A DNA stretch of 64,000 nucleotides from Pyxidicoccus trucidator. GTDB taxonomy: Bacteria; Myxococcota; Myxococcia; Myxococcales; Myxococcaceae. A program made the position numbers and the translations under genes. The notes under the pieces were generated by a model. The model made no database searches. It worked only from the letters and a program-made list of their open reading frames with translations, and was not told the DNA's origin. The DNA is taken from NCBI RefSeq assembly GCF_010894435.1, contig NZ_JAAIXZ010000010.1:206253-270252 (forward strand). Direction: 5' to 3'. Within the stretch, counting starts at the first letter, position 1. Every line of letters starts with the position of its first letter. Of this stretch, positions 44,417-56,574 are shown piece by piece.

Positions 44417-44445
44417 GGGCCCCGGAGCGATGTGCTCCGGAGCCC
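44417..44445. terminator. Strong hairpin between convergent genes
   Basis: Twelve-base arms, GGGCCCCGGAGC (44417-44428) and GCTCCGGAGCCC (44434-44445), with one mismatch and a GATGT loop. It lies 29 bases after the nrdJ stop (minus) and 185 after the MshEN gene stop (plus). No strong T-run follows; likely a two-way 3' end. Confidence 0.6.
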
Positions 44446-44473
44446 TCCTCACTTCATGCGCGGTGCGCGAGGC

Positions 44474-47263
<2,790 letters not shown>

Positions 47264-47298
47264 CTCGCCACCTCCGCGGGGTTCACTGAGTGTCAGAA

Positions 47299-47312
47299 TG
47301 CAAAATTTTGCA
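47299..47312. promoter_or_regulatory. AT-rich perfect palindrome before nrdJ
   Basis: TGCAAAATTTTGCA, a perfect 14-bp palindrome centred 42 bases upstream of the nrdJ ATG. An A/T octamer core is rare in this GC-rich DNA. Its position fits a repressor operator in the core promoter; it does not match the NrdR consensus I recall. Confidence 0.55.
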
Positions 47313-47866
47313 AAACGCCAAGGCCGCGAGATCCCTCAGGATCTGGAGATCGCCCGCGAACAGCTGCGGGGGGACTCCAGCCGGGACTCGGGAAGCGTTT
47401 CGAGGGGCGCAACCGCGCCGGAAGCTGTCTTGGAGAGTGCCCGCCTGCCTGCCGGGCGAGCGGATAGATACGATCTCCGTGGCAACTCCGTCAAGAAACC
47501 GCATCCACCATGTATAGTGCTAGGCATTGTCACACCCACTATCAATGGTGTCTTGGTCTTGAAGATGACGGGTGCTACGGCTGGCTGCATGCTTGTAGCG
47601 GCACGCGGCGGGGACCGACGATCTAGAGCCAGTCCGTGGCGGTAGCAACAGATGCTTTGCAGTGCCAGAGGCCATATGGCGAGTCATGTATGGTCACTCC
47701 CGGGCAAGCAGCCGTGATCACTGGAAGACGTTTGCTGGGAGTCTGTGCACGGATCCTACGGGAGACCAGTGGCCCGGCCAGAAAGCGGAGCCCGGGTCCG
47801 CTGCCGGGCGGTCCGGTGGTGAACGCGGGCGTCGATTTCACGTGTCCGTCGCGTTAGGAGGCGGAC
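47313..47866. other. Long, relatively AT-rich intergenic region
   Basis: About 550 bases between divergent nrdJ and the ferredoxin gene with no convincing reading frame. Hand counts give 30 of 60 G/C at 47521-47580 and 32 of 60 at 47641-47700, well below the coding DNA around it. At 47505-47520 (CCACCATGTATAGTGC) and 47534-47549 (ACCCACTATCAATGGT) are two sites with 12 and 10 of 16 matches to the NrdR-box consensus I recall, 29 bases apart. It may hold long promoters, a small RNA or decayed foreign DNA. Confidence 0.35.
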
Positions 47867-48208
47867 ATGCCTCCTCCGTTCAAGCGCCACGTCTTCGTCT
47901 GCACCAACCGCCGCCCGGAAGGGAACCCCAAGGGGTGCTGCGCCAGCAAGGGCGCGGAGGAGGTGCGCGCCGCCTTCAAGGACGAGCTCGACAAGCGCGG
48001 GCTCAAGGGTGGCATGCGCGCCAACGCCGCCGGGTGCCTGGACACGTGCGCCTTCGGCGTCTCCGTCGTCGTCTACCCGGAGGGCACCTGGTACGGCGGC
48101 GTGAAGGTGGAGGACGTGCCGGAGATCGTGGAGCAGCACCTCATCAACGGCCGCCCCGTGGAGCGGCTGATGATGCCCTTCACCCGCAAGGAGAAGTCGG
48201 AGGGCTGA
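47867..48208 (+). CDS. Thioredoxin-like [2Fe-2S] ferredoxin
   Basis: 113 residues with AGGAGG six bases before the ATG. The cluster ligands are Cys12 and Cys24 (C-x11-C) and Cys57 and Cys61 (C-x3-C), the spacing of the thioredoxin-fold [2Fe-2S] ferredoxins; the strand VSVVVYPEGTWYGGV and the helix VEDVPEIVEQHL complete the fold. Small cytoplasmic electron carrier or Fe-S regulator; partner unknown. It stands alone, divergent from nrdJ, so supply of reducing power to the reductase is possible but unproven. Confidence 0.88.
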   Translation: MPPPFKRHVFVCTNRRPEGNPKGCCASKGAEEVRAAFKDELDKRGLKGGMRANAAGCLDTCAFGVSVVVYPEGTWYGGVKVEDVPEIVEQHLINGRPVERLMMPFTRKEKSEG

Positions 48209-48385
48209 CGCCCCGGGCGCGCCAGACGCCGCGCTTCACGGGATTAACCCGAAATAATCGGTGCGTGACTCCTTCTGCGTGAACCCGCAGAGAGGCCGCG
48301 CGGAGACGGACAGGTGCAGGGCCCCGGGACACGCTCGTCCCGGGCCGCTGTCCTGCTGTCCTCCATCGCGGCGAGGAGCACACGC

Positions 48386-50197
<1,812 letters not shown>

Positions 50198-50324
50198 GAG
50201 CGGCGCATTCCCGTATCACCAGACGCACGTGGGTCCGTGAAGGCAGACACGCACGGACCCATGCGGTGGCGCTCGCACCGCGCGGAGCTTCTGTCCTCGC
50301 GGTGCAGGCGCTAGGGTTCATCGC

Positions 50325-51494
50325 ATGTCCTTGGCGGCGGCCGTCGTGTCACGGCGCATGCTCGCGAGCGTGCTGCTGGTACTGCTCGCGGGCGCCGCGA
50401 GGGCCTCCGCGCCGTGGCGGACCGTGGCCCGCGTCGCCACCGCCGAGGACGCGGCCCTCCTGGAGCGCGTGCGCGGGCAGAGCAGTGATTTGCCCGTGCT
50501 GCTGGTGGCGGAGTCGGGGGCTCCGCTCGATGGCGCACCTGCTTCACGCTGGCGCGCGGCGGAGCAACTCGCGAAGCGCCACGAGGCCCGCGCCGTCCTC
50601 TGGTTCCTTCGTGAGGGGCCTGACGTGCGCGTCCAGGTCGCCGAGCCCGCGAGCAGGCACCTCTTCGTTCGCTCCGCCCGGTTGGATGGAAGGCCCGGCT
50701 CGCTGGAGTGGTCCGCTGGCGCCGAGGCCCTGGCGCTCGCCGTCCGCTCCGCGCTGCGGGCGGTGGATGCGGGCCAGCCTCTCGGCGAGGTGGTGGAGAC
50801 GTCCGGGGGCTCTGCTCCGGCAGGTGCCGTGGAAGCGGGCAGGCCCCTGCCACCGCACACCGCCGAGGCCCCGGTGAAAGACGTGGACGGGGGGATGAAC
50901 TCGTCCTCTGTGTCCGCGCCCGCCCCCGAGCGGATCTCGGAAGCCTCGTCTCCGGCCGCGTCTTCAGGAGACCGCTGGATGCTGGCTGTGGGCGCGCAAG
51001 CGGCGCTCGACGGGTACACCCAGGGGGGCCACCAGGGCTTGCTGCTCGGGGCCGGGTGGGAGGGCCGCTCACTGCGGCTGGGGCTCCAGTTCCTCGCGGG
51101 GCGGCCGGCCCGGCTGCGGGATGAGTACACCCGCGTGTCGCTGGGCCAGTACGCCGCCACGCTGTGGGCGGACCTGCTCCTCGTGTCCACCGGACCCCTG
51201 GAGTGCTCCGCCGGGCTCGGAGTCGGGGCGGTGGCCTTCTCCCGCGGCACGGAGGCGCTCACGCCAGAAGTCGAGGCCGAGCCTTCGAGTTCCATGCTCG
51301 CGCTGCTCCTGGGGCCACGACTCTCCGCCCGCTGGAGCCCCGCCACCCGGTTCGCCCTCGAGGCGAGCCTCTCCGCCGAGCTGCTCCTGGGACGGCCGGC
51401 GCTGGGATACGCAATCGATGGGAACTTCGTGCCTCGCGGTGATGGATGGGCCGTCCGCCCCCGGCTGGGGTTGGCGATGGTGTTTTTTCTGTGA
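50325..51494 (+). CDS. Probable outer-membrane beta-barrel protein
   Basis: 389 residues with a signal peptide (RRMLASVLLVLLAGAARA|SA; ATG 50358 is an alternative start). Residues 30-160 form a soluble domain with alternating strands and helices, followed by a Ser/Pro-rich linker and, from ~225, a run of amphipathic strands (WMLAVGAQAALDGYTQ, LRLGLQFLAG) that ends with VRPRLGLAMVFFL, the C-terminal Phe/Leu of an outer-membrane barrel. Function unknown. It heads a same-strand set with an ECF sigma factor, a membrane TPR protein and a lipoprotein. Confidence 0.65.
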   Translation: MSLAAAVVSRRMLASVLLVLLAGAARASAPWRTVARVATAEDAALLERVRGQSSDLPVLLVAESGAPLDGAPASRWRAAEQLAKRHEARAVLWFLREGPDVRVQVAEPASRHLFVRSARLDGRPGSLEWSAGAEALALAVRSALRAVDAGQPLGEVVETSGGSAPAGAVEAGRPLPPHTAEAPVKDVDGGMNSSSVSAPAPERISEASSPAASSGDRWMLAVGAQAALDGYTQGGHQGLLLGAGWEGRSLRLGLQFLAGRPARLRDEYTRVSLGQYAATLWADLLLVSTGPLECSAGLGVGAVAFSRGTEALTPEVEAEPSSSMLALLLGPRLSARWSPATRFALEASLSAELLLGRPALGYAIDGNFVPRGDGWAVRPRLGLAMVFFL

Positions 51495-51528
51495 GCCCGA
51501 TGACCCGATTTCGACCCCGGTGCTCTCC

Positions 51529-52119
51529 ATGTCGGAAATGAGGAGCTCGGGCTCACATGTCACCGTTGCCCCCCGCGAGGCAGAGGACCCCCGCATCCAG
51601 GCGGCCATCCAGGGCCGGCGCGAGGCGACCGAGTCCCTGTTGATGGAGTTGCTGCCCCGCGTGCGCAACCTGGTGCGCTATCTGGTGCGGGGTGACGCGG
51701 ACGTGGACGACATCGCCCAGGAAGGGCTCATCGCCTTGATGCGAGGGCTTCCTGGCTATCGGAGCGAGGGCCGGTTCAACGCGTGGGCGGACCGCGTGGT
51801 GGTGCGTGCGACGTTCGCCTGGCTGAAGCGAGCGAGAGGCCGCGAGGCCCGGCACGCTGATGGGCCGATGGAGCTGGTCGCGGTGCCGTCCGAGGACGCC
51901 CAGCCGGACGAGTATGTCCACCGGCGCCACATGGTGACGCTGCTGGACAAGCTGTCGACGGAGCAGCGACATGCGCTGGTGCTGCACCATGTGCTGGAGC
52001 TGAGCGTGCCGGAGATCTCCACGGAGCTTGGCATTCCGTTCGAGACCGTGCGCAGCCGGCTCCGACTGGGGCGCGCGGCGCTTCGTGCGCTGGCCGCCGC
52101 GGGGGAGGGGGAGGGATGA
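51529..52119 (+). CDS. ECF-type RNA polymerase sigma factor
   Basis: 196 residues from ATG 51529, 34 bases after the barrel gene. Region 2 (YLVRGDADVDDIAQEGLIAL, then RFNAWADRVVVRATFAWLKR) recognises the -10 element and RNA polymerase; region 4 (LDKLSTEQRHALVLHHVLEL and IPFETVRSRLRLGRAAL) contacts the -35. No region 3, as usual for ECF. The stop overlaps the next start as ATGA, so that gene is very likely its anti-sigma or signal partner. Possible targets: this cluster itself. Confidence 0.9.
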   Translation: MSEMRSSGSHVTVAPREAEDPRIQAAIQGRREATESLLMELLPRVRNLVRYLVRGDADVDDIAQEGLIALMRGLPGYRSEGRFNAWADRVVVRATFAWLKRARGREARHADGPMELVAVPSEDAQPDEYVHRRHMVTLLDKLSTEQRHALVLHHVLELSVPEISTELGIPFETVRSRLRLGRAALRALAAAGEGEG

Positions 52120-53042
52120 GTCGGTCGAGAGAAGAGGGGGATGAGTCGGTGGATGACCTGTTCGCGCCGCTCGATGGCGAGGCGGGGCCGGCGCGTCGCA
52201 TCTCCCGGCAGAAGTCGGCCGCGCTGGTGCTGGCCGCGCTGGAGGCGGGGACTCCCGAGACGCCGCCCCGGCCGCGTGTGGGGGGAAAGCTGCCCCCGGT
52301 GTGGTTGATGGCGGGCGCGGTCCTGTTCGCTGGCGCCGCGGCGGCGACCGCCTGGAGCCTCGCGCGTCCTGCGAGTACCGAAGAGCCCCAGGTGACGACG
52401 TCCATTCCTGAGACGCCACGGGCCGAGCGCGACAGTGCGCCGGGGGTTGGCTCCGAGCCGACCGAGGACTCCGCACGGCCCGTGGAGGCCGAGCCACCCG
52501 TCCCCGCGCAGGCCGTGGGCTCCGCGCCGCCTGCCTCCGCTCCGCCGCGTGTCGCGAGGCCACCGGCTCCGGCTCCCTCGGAGGCCTCGCCGCGCGACGA
52601 CGCCGCGCCTGTCGTCCGCCAACCCCGGCCGGAGGCACCCGCGCGGATTCCTCCCGACGCCGAGCCGGAGGACCTGTTGCGGAAGGCCAATGAGCTCCGG
52701 GCCGTGGGCCGGTGGAAGGAGGCGGAGGCGCTCTACCTGCACGTCATCCGCGCGCAGCCCTCGTCCCTGGCGTCGTATGTCGCGCGGGTCGCCTCGGGTT
52801 CGCTCCGGCTGGAGCACCTGGGGAATGCGCGCGGTGCGCTCCGCCAGTTCCAGGAGGCACTGCGCATCCAGCCACATGGAGTGCTCGGTCAGGAGGCCCG
52901 CCACGGCATCGCGGAGGCCTGGCGCGCGCTCGGTGACAGGGAGGCCGAGGCGCGGGCGCTGGAGGAGTTTCTCGCCATCCACCCCGACTCGCCGCTCGGC
53001 ACCACGGCGAGGACCCGGCTGGGGGAACTCTCCGGCCCATGA
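52116..53042 (+). CDS. Membrane TPR protein, probable anti-sigma partner
   Basis: 308 residues, translationally coupled to the ECF sigma gene (ATGA). Cytoplasmic N-terminal ~60 residues, one membrane helix (VWLMAGAVLFAGAAAATAWS), a Pro/Ala-rich periplasmic spacer and TPR-type helices from ~190 (LLRKANELRAVGRWKEAEAL and GALRQFQEALRIQP). No zinc-type anti-sigma motif is visible, so regulation of the sigma factor is inferred from coupling. The final ~24 codons and stop are part of a 93-bp tandem duplication; the second copy follows the stop in the same frame. Confidence 0.78.
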   Translation: MSRSREEGDESVDDLFAPLDGEAGPARRISRQKSAALVLAALEAGTPETPPRPRVGGKLPPVWLMAGAVLFAGAAAATAWSLARPASTEEPQVTTSIPETPRAERDSAPGVGSEPTEDSARPVEAEPPVPAQAVGSAPPASAPPRVARPPAPAPSEASPRDDAAPVVRQPRPEAPARIPPDAEPEDLLRKANELRAVGRWKEAEALYLHVIRAQPSSLASYVARVASGSLRLEHLGNARGALRQFQEALRIQPHGVLGQEARHGIAEAWRALGDREAEARALEEFLAIHPDSPLGTTARTRLGELSGP

Positions 53043-53135
53043 CACGGCAGCGTGGCGGCGTTGCTCGCACGTCATCCCGACTCGCCGCCTGGCGCCAGGG
53101 TGAGGCTCCGGCTGGGGGAGCTCTCCGGCCCATGA
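52971..53135 (+). repeat. 93-bp tandem duplication of a stop/start junction
   Basis: 52971-53042 and 53064-53135 align without gaps over 72 bases with 59 identities. Both encode an H-P-D-S-P-x-G motif and LGELSGP, and both end in CCATGA, where a stop overlaps an ATG. The offset of 93 keeps the reading frame. Confidence 0.85.
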
Positions 53136-54391
53136 GGCCTGGGACGCGACACTGGGGGCCCTGGCTGCTGCTGGCGGGAGTCCTCACCACCGGCTGTACC
53201 CGCGGCGACCTCGTGGCCACGCTTCACTCGCGGGATGCGGGCTCGTCGGACGCGGGGGAGGACGTGCCGCCGGTGGACGGGGGCCTGGCCGACAGCGGAC
53301 TTCCTCCCGATGACTGGACCGCGTACTGCGCCGGGCAGGGACCGCTCATCGTCCTGGGTGACGCCGACGGAGGGACACGCACGTGCAGCGGACGCCTCGC
53401 CGAGCAGACCTTCCGTCAGGCGCTGTGTACCTGCGAAGGGCTCGCGCTCAGTGCCGCCATGGAGACCGATGCCTTCCGTGGCTCGCAGGGGCCGTACTCG
53501 CCGGGAGGGCAGGGCGGTGACGTCGGGGTGAATGGCGGCCTCTCCGTCAATGACTCGGTCTCCGTGGGAGGCACGCTGCGCGTGGGTGGTGCCGGCGGCA
53601 TCCAGGTCGGACGGACGCTCGAGGTGGCCGGAGGGCTCGCCAGCAGCGGGCCGCTCACCGGGAGCAGCGGCTCCTCATCCGTCATGGGGGATGCCCGTGT
53701 GCGCGGTGACGTGTCACTCGCCTCCCTCACCGTCGGCGGCATCCTCACCGTGCCACCGGAGTTCACCCCAGGCCCCGCGCAGGCAGCGGAGGTGCGCCGC
53801 GAGCCCGTGGACGCCGTCACTCCCTGTGCCTGTGAGGCCGCGTCCCAGGTCGACGTCGCCGCGCTCATCGACCACCACGCTCGGGACAACGACAACGCGG
53901 CCATCGGCCTCGACGCGGCGGCGCTGGAAGACCTCCCCGGCGAGCGCACGCTGGAGCTGCCATGCGGGCGCTTCCTCCTCAGCCGCATCACCGGAGTCGG
54001 CCCGGCCACGCTCACCATTCGCGCCCGTACCGCGCTCTTCATCCAGGACGGAGCCGACCTGGATGAGGGCCTCACGGTGGACGTCCAGCCTCCGGGTGAG
54101 CTGGACCTGTTCATCGGCGGCCGTGTCTCGGTGGCGGGGCCGCTCGTGCTGGGCTCCACGTCCATGCCCTCGCGAGTCCGCGTGTACTTGACGCGTTCGA
54201 GCGTGCTCTCCGTCTCCGCTGGCAGCACGCTCGCCGGCAACCTCTACGCTCCGGGTGCGCAGCTGAGCCTGAGCGGCAACGCGGACGTGTTCGGCTCTGT
54301 CTTCGTCCGGCACCTCGAGGCCGCCGCGCCCCTTCGGCTTCACTACGACGCCGACGTGCTCGACGCGGGCGCCGGGTGCCCGGGGGAATGA
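53132..54391 (+). CDS. Lipoprotein with bactofilin-like repeat region
   Basis: 419 residues from ATG 53132, giving the lipoprotein signal WGPWLLLAGVLTTGC (Cys22); the frame is open back to ATG 53039 but those 31 residues are not signal-like. Residues ~135-230 are short Gly/Val/Ser repeats (VNGGLSVNDSVSVGGTLRVG) typical of a right-handed beta-helix or bactofilin-like polymer. A second beta-rich part with CACEAASQVDV and RVYLTRSSVLSVSAGSTLAG follows, resembling the DUF7305-type surface domain. Possible cell-surface structural protein controlled by the sigma factor upstream. Confidence 0.7.
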   Translation: MRPGTRHWGPWLLLAGVLTTGCTRGDLVATLHSRDAGSSDAGEDVPPVDGGLADSGLPPDDWTAYCAGQGPLIVLGDADGGTRTCSGRLAEQTFRQALCTCEGLALSAAMETDAFRGSQGPYSPGGQGGDVGVNGGLSVNDSVSVGGTLRVGGAGGIQVGRTLEVAGGLASSGPLTGSSGSSSVMGDARVRGDVSLASLTVGGILTVPPEFTPGPAQAAEVRREPVDAVTPCACEAASQVDVAALIDHHARDNDNAAIGLDAAALEDLPGERTLELPCGRFLLSRITGVGPATLTIRARTALFIQDGADLDEGLTVDVQPPGELDLFIGGRVSVAGPLVLGSTSMPSRVRVYLTRSSVLSVSAGSTLAGNLYAPGAQLSLSGNADVFGSVFVRHLEAAAPLRLHYDADVLDAGAGCPGE

Positions 54392-54400
54392 CGCCCGCTC

Positions 54401-54434
54401 CCGGTGGCGAGGGCTCGAAGCCCACCGCCACCGG
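54401..54434. terminator. Hairpin shared by convergent genes
   Basis: Nine-base outer stem CCGGTGGCG/CGCCACCGG and inner GGGCT/AGCCC with loop CGA, in the 58-base gap between the lipoprotein (plus) and LPMO (minus) genes. Likely a two-way transcript end; no T-run. Confidence 0.55.
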
Positions 54435-54449
54435 AGGAGGGCTCACGAC

Positions 54450-55616
54450 TCAGGGAATGAGCTCCCACGCGTCCTGCCAGTGACTGCCGGAGCTCGGCGC
54501 ATAGTGGGACGCCGCGCCCTTGCACCAACCCGAGTAGGGGAAGGGCTTGCACCGGTAGAGCCGCCCATCCGTGCCCTCCACCACCGTCCCCGCCACGTAG
54601 CCGGACAGCCCGTCGGGGTACTTCAGCGCGCCCGTGCCTCCGTCACCACCTCCGGGCGGCGGCTTCACGAGGTCGACCTGGAAGGAGTAGCTCGTCTCGC
54701 GCGCGTAGACGCGGTTCCCCGTGGCGCTCTCCACCGGCACCACGCTCCCTGACGTCTGGAGCACGCCCACCTGGACGCGGCTGGACGCGGTGTTCACCCG
54801 CTGCGCGAGGCGGTACATCCAGTTCGCCGCGGTGGAGGCCGTGTCCAGCGACAGGACATGGGACTCGGCATCCCGGCCCTCGGCGTCGAACAGACGGAAC
54901 GTCACCTTGCTGCCGGAGGGCAGGTCCTCACGCGCCTGCACCTGGCCCAGCTCCTTCCAGGTGGCCGGCGGCGGCGGCGTGTCGCTGAACTTCACGTCGG
55001 TGCAGGCGTAGAACGCCTCCGGGCTGTCGGAGCGCTGCCAGATTCCGTAGACGACGTGCGTACCCGTCTTCCCCTGGGGGAAGGGGCAGCTCAGCCGGTA
55101 GCGGTTGTTCTGCGCGGAGACGTTCGTCACGGAGCAGAACGGGTTCGCCTCCAGGTCCGACCACTTCAGCGGAAGCGACGGGTTGTACCCCTCCCGCGTC
55201 ACGTAGAGCTGGAAGTACCCCGTGGCGTGGACCGCGGTGGCGTGGAAGACGAACTCGAAGCGGCCGCTGGTGTCGGGAGTAATCAGCGTGGCCGGCCAGT
55301 CCGTCCTCGCGAGGTCCAGCCCCTTGTGGCTCTCGTTCGCGGCGCTGCACAGCTTCCCGTCCGGGATGATTTCCCGGTGGCGGTCATTGGCATTGCCCTG
55401 GCGCACGCCGTTCCAGTCGTAGAGCGCCTGCGTGCCTCCTGCCTGGACGGCGGCCTTGCACGCGGCGGACTTCGGCGTCTCCGGTCCCTCCTTGAAGCAA
55501 CCGTAGACACGGCTGAGTGGCACCTCCATGGAACCATGCGCCAGGGCCACGCTGGCGGACAGCAGGGAACACACGACGAGCGATGCTGCGAAGGACTTCG
55601 AGGTTGCGGGGGACAT
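54450..55616 (-). CDS. AA10 lytic polysaccharide monooxygenase with chitin-binding tail
   Basis: 388 residues from ATG 55616 (AGGAGGAAGGG directly upstream). The signal peptide ends ...SVALA, so the mature protein begins with His27 (HGSMEVPLSRVYGCF), the first copper-brace histidine; the second lies in FHATAVHATGYFQLYVT. This is the chitin-binding-3/AA10 family, which cuts chitin or cellulose oxidatively. The middle has a fibronectin-like/GbpA-2-type domain (VQAREDLPSGSKVTFRLFD). The C-terminal ~55 residues (LYRCKPFPYSGWCKGAASHY and WQDAWELIP) form a CBM5/12-like module. It complements the GH18 chitinase at 48386. Confidence 0.92.
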   Translation of the reverse strand: MSPATSKSFAASLVVCSLLSASVALAHGSMEVPLSRVYGCFKEGPETPKSAACKAAVQAGGTQALYDWNGVRQGNANDRHREIIPDGKLCSAANESHKGLDLARTDWPATLITPDTSGRFEFVFHATAVHATGYFQLYVTREGYNPSLPLKWSDLEANPFCSVTNVSAQNNRYRLSCPFPQGKTGTHVVYGIWQRSDSPEAFYACTDVKFSDTPPPPATWKELGQVQAREDLPSGSKVTFRLFDAEGRDAESHVLSLDTASTAANWMYRLAQRVNTASSRVQVGVLQTSGSVVPVESATGNRVYARETSYSFQVDLVKPPPGGGDGGTGALKYPDGLSGYVAGTVVEGTDGRLYRCKPFPYSGWCKGAASHYAPSSGSHWQDAWELIP

Positions 55617-55690
55617 CCCTTCCTCCTGTGAGCAATGCGGCAGGAGGAAGGGAGGACGCACGATGGGATTTCGGGTCATCGCCCCCGGAC

Positions 55691-55738
55691 AAAAAAGAAG
55701 CGGCGGTGCTGCCTCGGGAGAGGCTCGCACCGCCGCTT
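55691..55738 (-). terminator. Classic intrinsic terminator of the BI-1 family gene
   Basis: Read on the minus strand: perfect 12-base arms AAGCGGCGGTGC/GCACCGCCGCTT with an inner GCCTC/GAGGC stem, followed by CTTTTTT. It begins 28 bases after the stop codon at 55767. The clearest terminator of the window. Confidence 0.9.
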
Positions 55739-55766
55739 CGTGAAACAGCCCGTGGCTCGCGGGCGA

Positions 55767-56477
55767 CTAACGGCGCTTGCCGACCAGCCGCATGATGGCG
55801 ATGAACAGGTTGATGAAGTCCAGGTAGAGCGTCAGCGCGCCGACGATGCTCACCGTGGCGGCGCTGCTGTAGCCGTGGTTGGCGTGCATCTCCCGCAGCT
55901 TCTGGGTGTCGTACGCCGTCAGGCCCGCGAAGACGATGACGGACGCGCAGGCGACGACGAAGGACATCGCGTCACTGCGCATGAAGATGTTGACCACGCT
56001 GGCCAGCACCACGCCGATGAGGCCCATGAAGAGGAAGGTGCCCCAGGCGCTCAGGTTCTTCTTGGTGACGGTGCCGTAGACCGCCATCGCGCCGTAGACA
56101 GCCGATGTCAGGAAGAACGCCTGGGCGATGCTGCCCGCGGTGTAGATGAGGAAGAAGATGGACAGCGTCATCCCCGTGAGCGCCGAGTAGCCGAGGAACA
56201 TCCCCGCGGCGACCGGACCCGACAGGCGGGGAGCGAGGTAGGACAGCGCCAGCACCGCGCCGAACTGCACCAGCAGCAGCGGCATGCGGAAGTTGATGAC
56301 CGCGCGAAGCAGCGGCTCGTTGCTGACCGTCATCAGGGCCGCGATGGCGGTGACCAACAGCCCACCGAACATCCATCCGTGGACGCGCGACATGAACGCG
56401 CGCTGCGACTCCTGCACCAGCACGGAGTCGACAGGGGCGCTCGCGCCCTGCTGCCATCCGGAAGTTTCCCAGGCCAT
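55767..56477 (-). CDS. Bax inhibitor-1/YccA family membrane protein
   Basis: 236 residues, seven hydrophobic segments after a ~30-residue polar N-terminus. The family features are clear: FMSRVHGWMFGGLLVTA, SGPVAAGMFLGYSALTGMTLS, the conserved FAGLTAYDTQKLREM near residue 190 (Asp of the pH-sensing pair) and the closing ALTLYLDFINLFIAIMRLVG (second Asp). Bacterial members form a pH-dependent calcium leak or interact with FtsH; role here unknown. Own terminator; 97 bases from the ATP-grasp gene. Confidence 0.93.
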   Translation of the reverse strand: MAWETSGWQQGASAPVDSVLVQESQRAFMSRVHGWMFGGLLVTAIAALMTVSNEPLLRAVINFRMPLLLVQFGAVLALSYLAPRLSGPVAAGMFLGYSALTGMTLSIFFLIYTAGSIAQAFFLTSAVYGAMAVYGTVTKKNLSAWGTFLFMGLIGVVLASVVNIFMRSDAMSFVVACASVIVFAGLTAYDTQKLREMHANHGYSSAATVSIVGALTLYLDFINLFIAIMRLVGKRR

Positions 56478-56574
56478 GAACTTTGGTTCCTTTCATGCCG
56501 GGGTGTTCCCGGCGACGCGTCCTTATAGCGTGTCCATCCGCGTCATGCTCGCGGACCGGCCCACGTGAAGCCCC

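Noticed and set aside
47767..47773. GCCACTG on the minus strand upstream of nrdJ, as in cobalamin riboswitches
   Set aside because: No AGTCAGGAGACCTGCC-type B12 box or other core follows before nrdJ.
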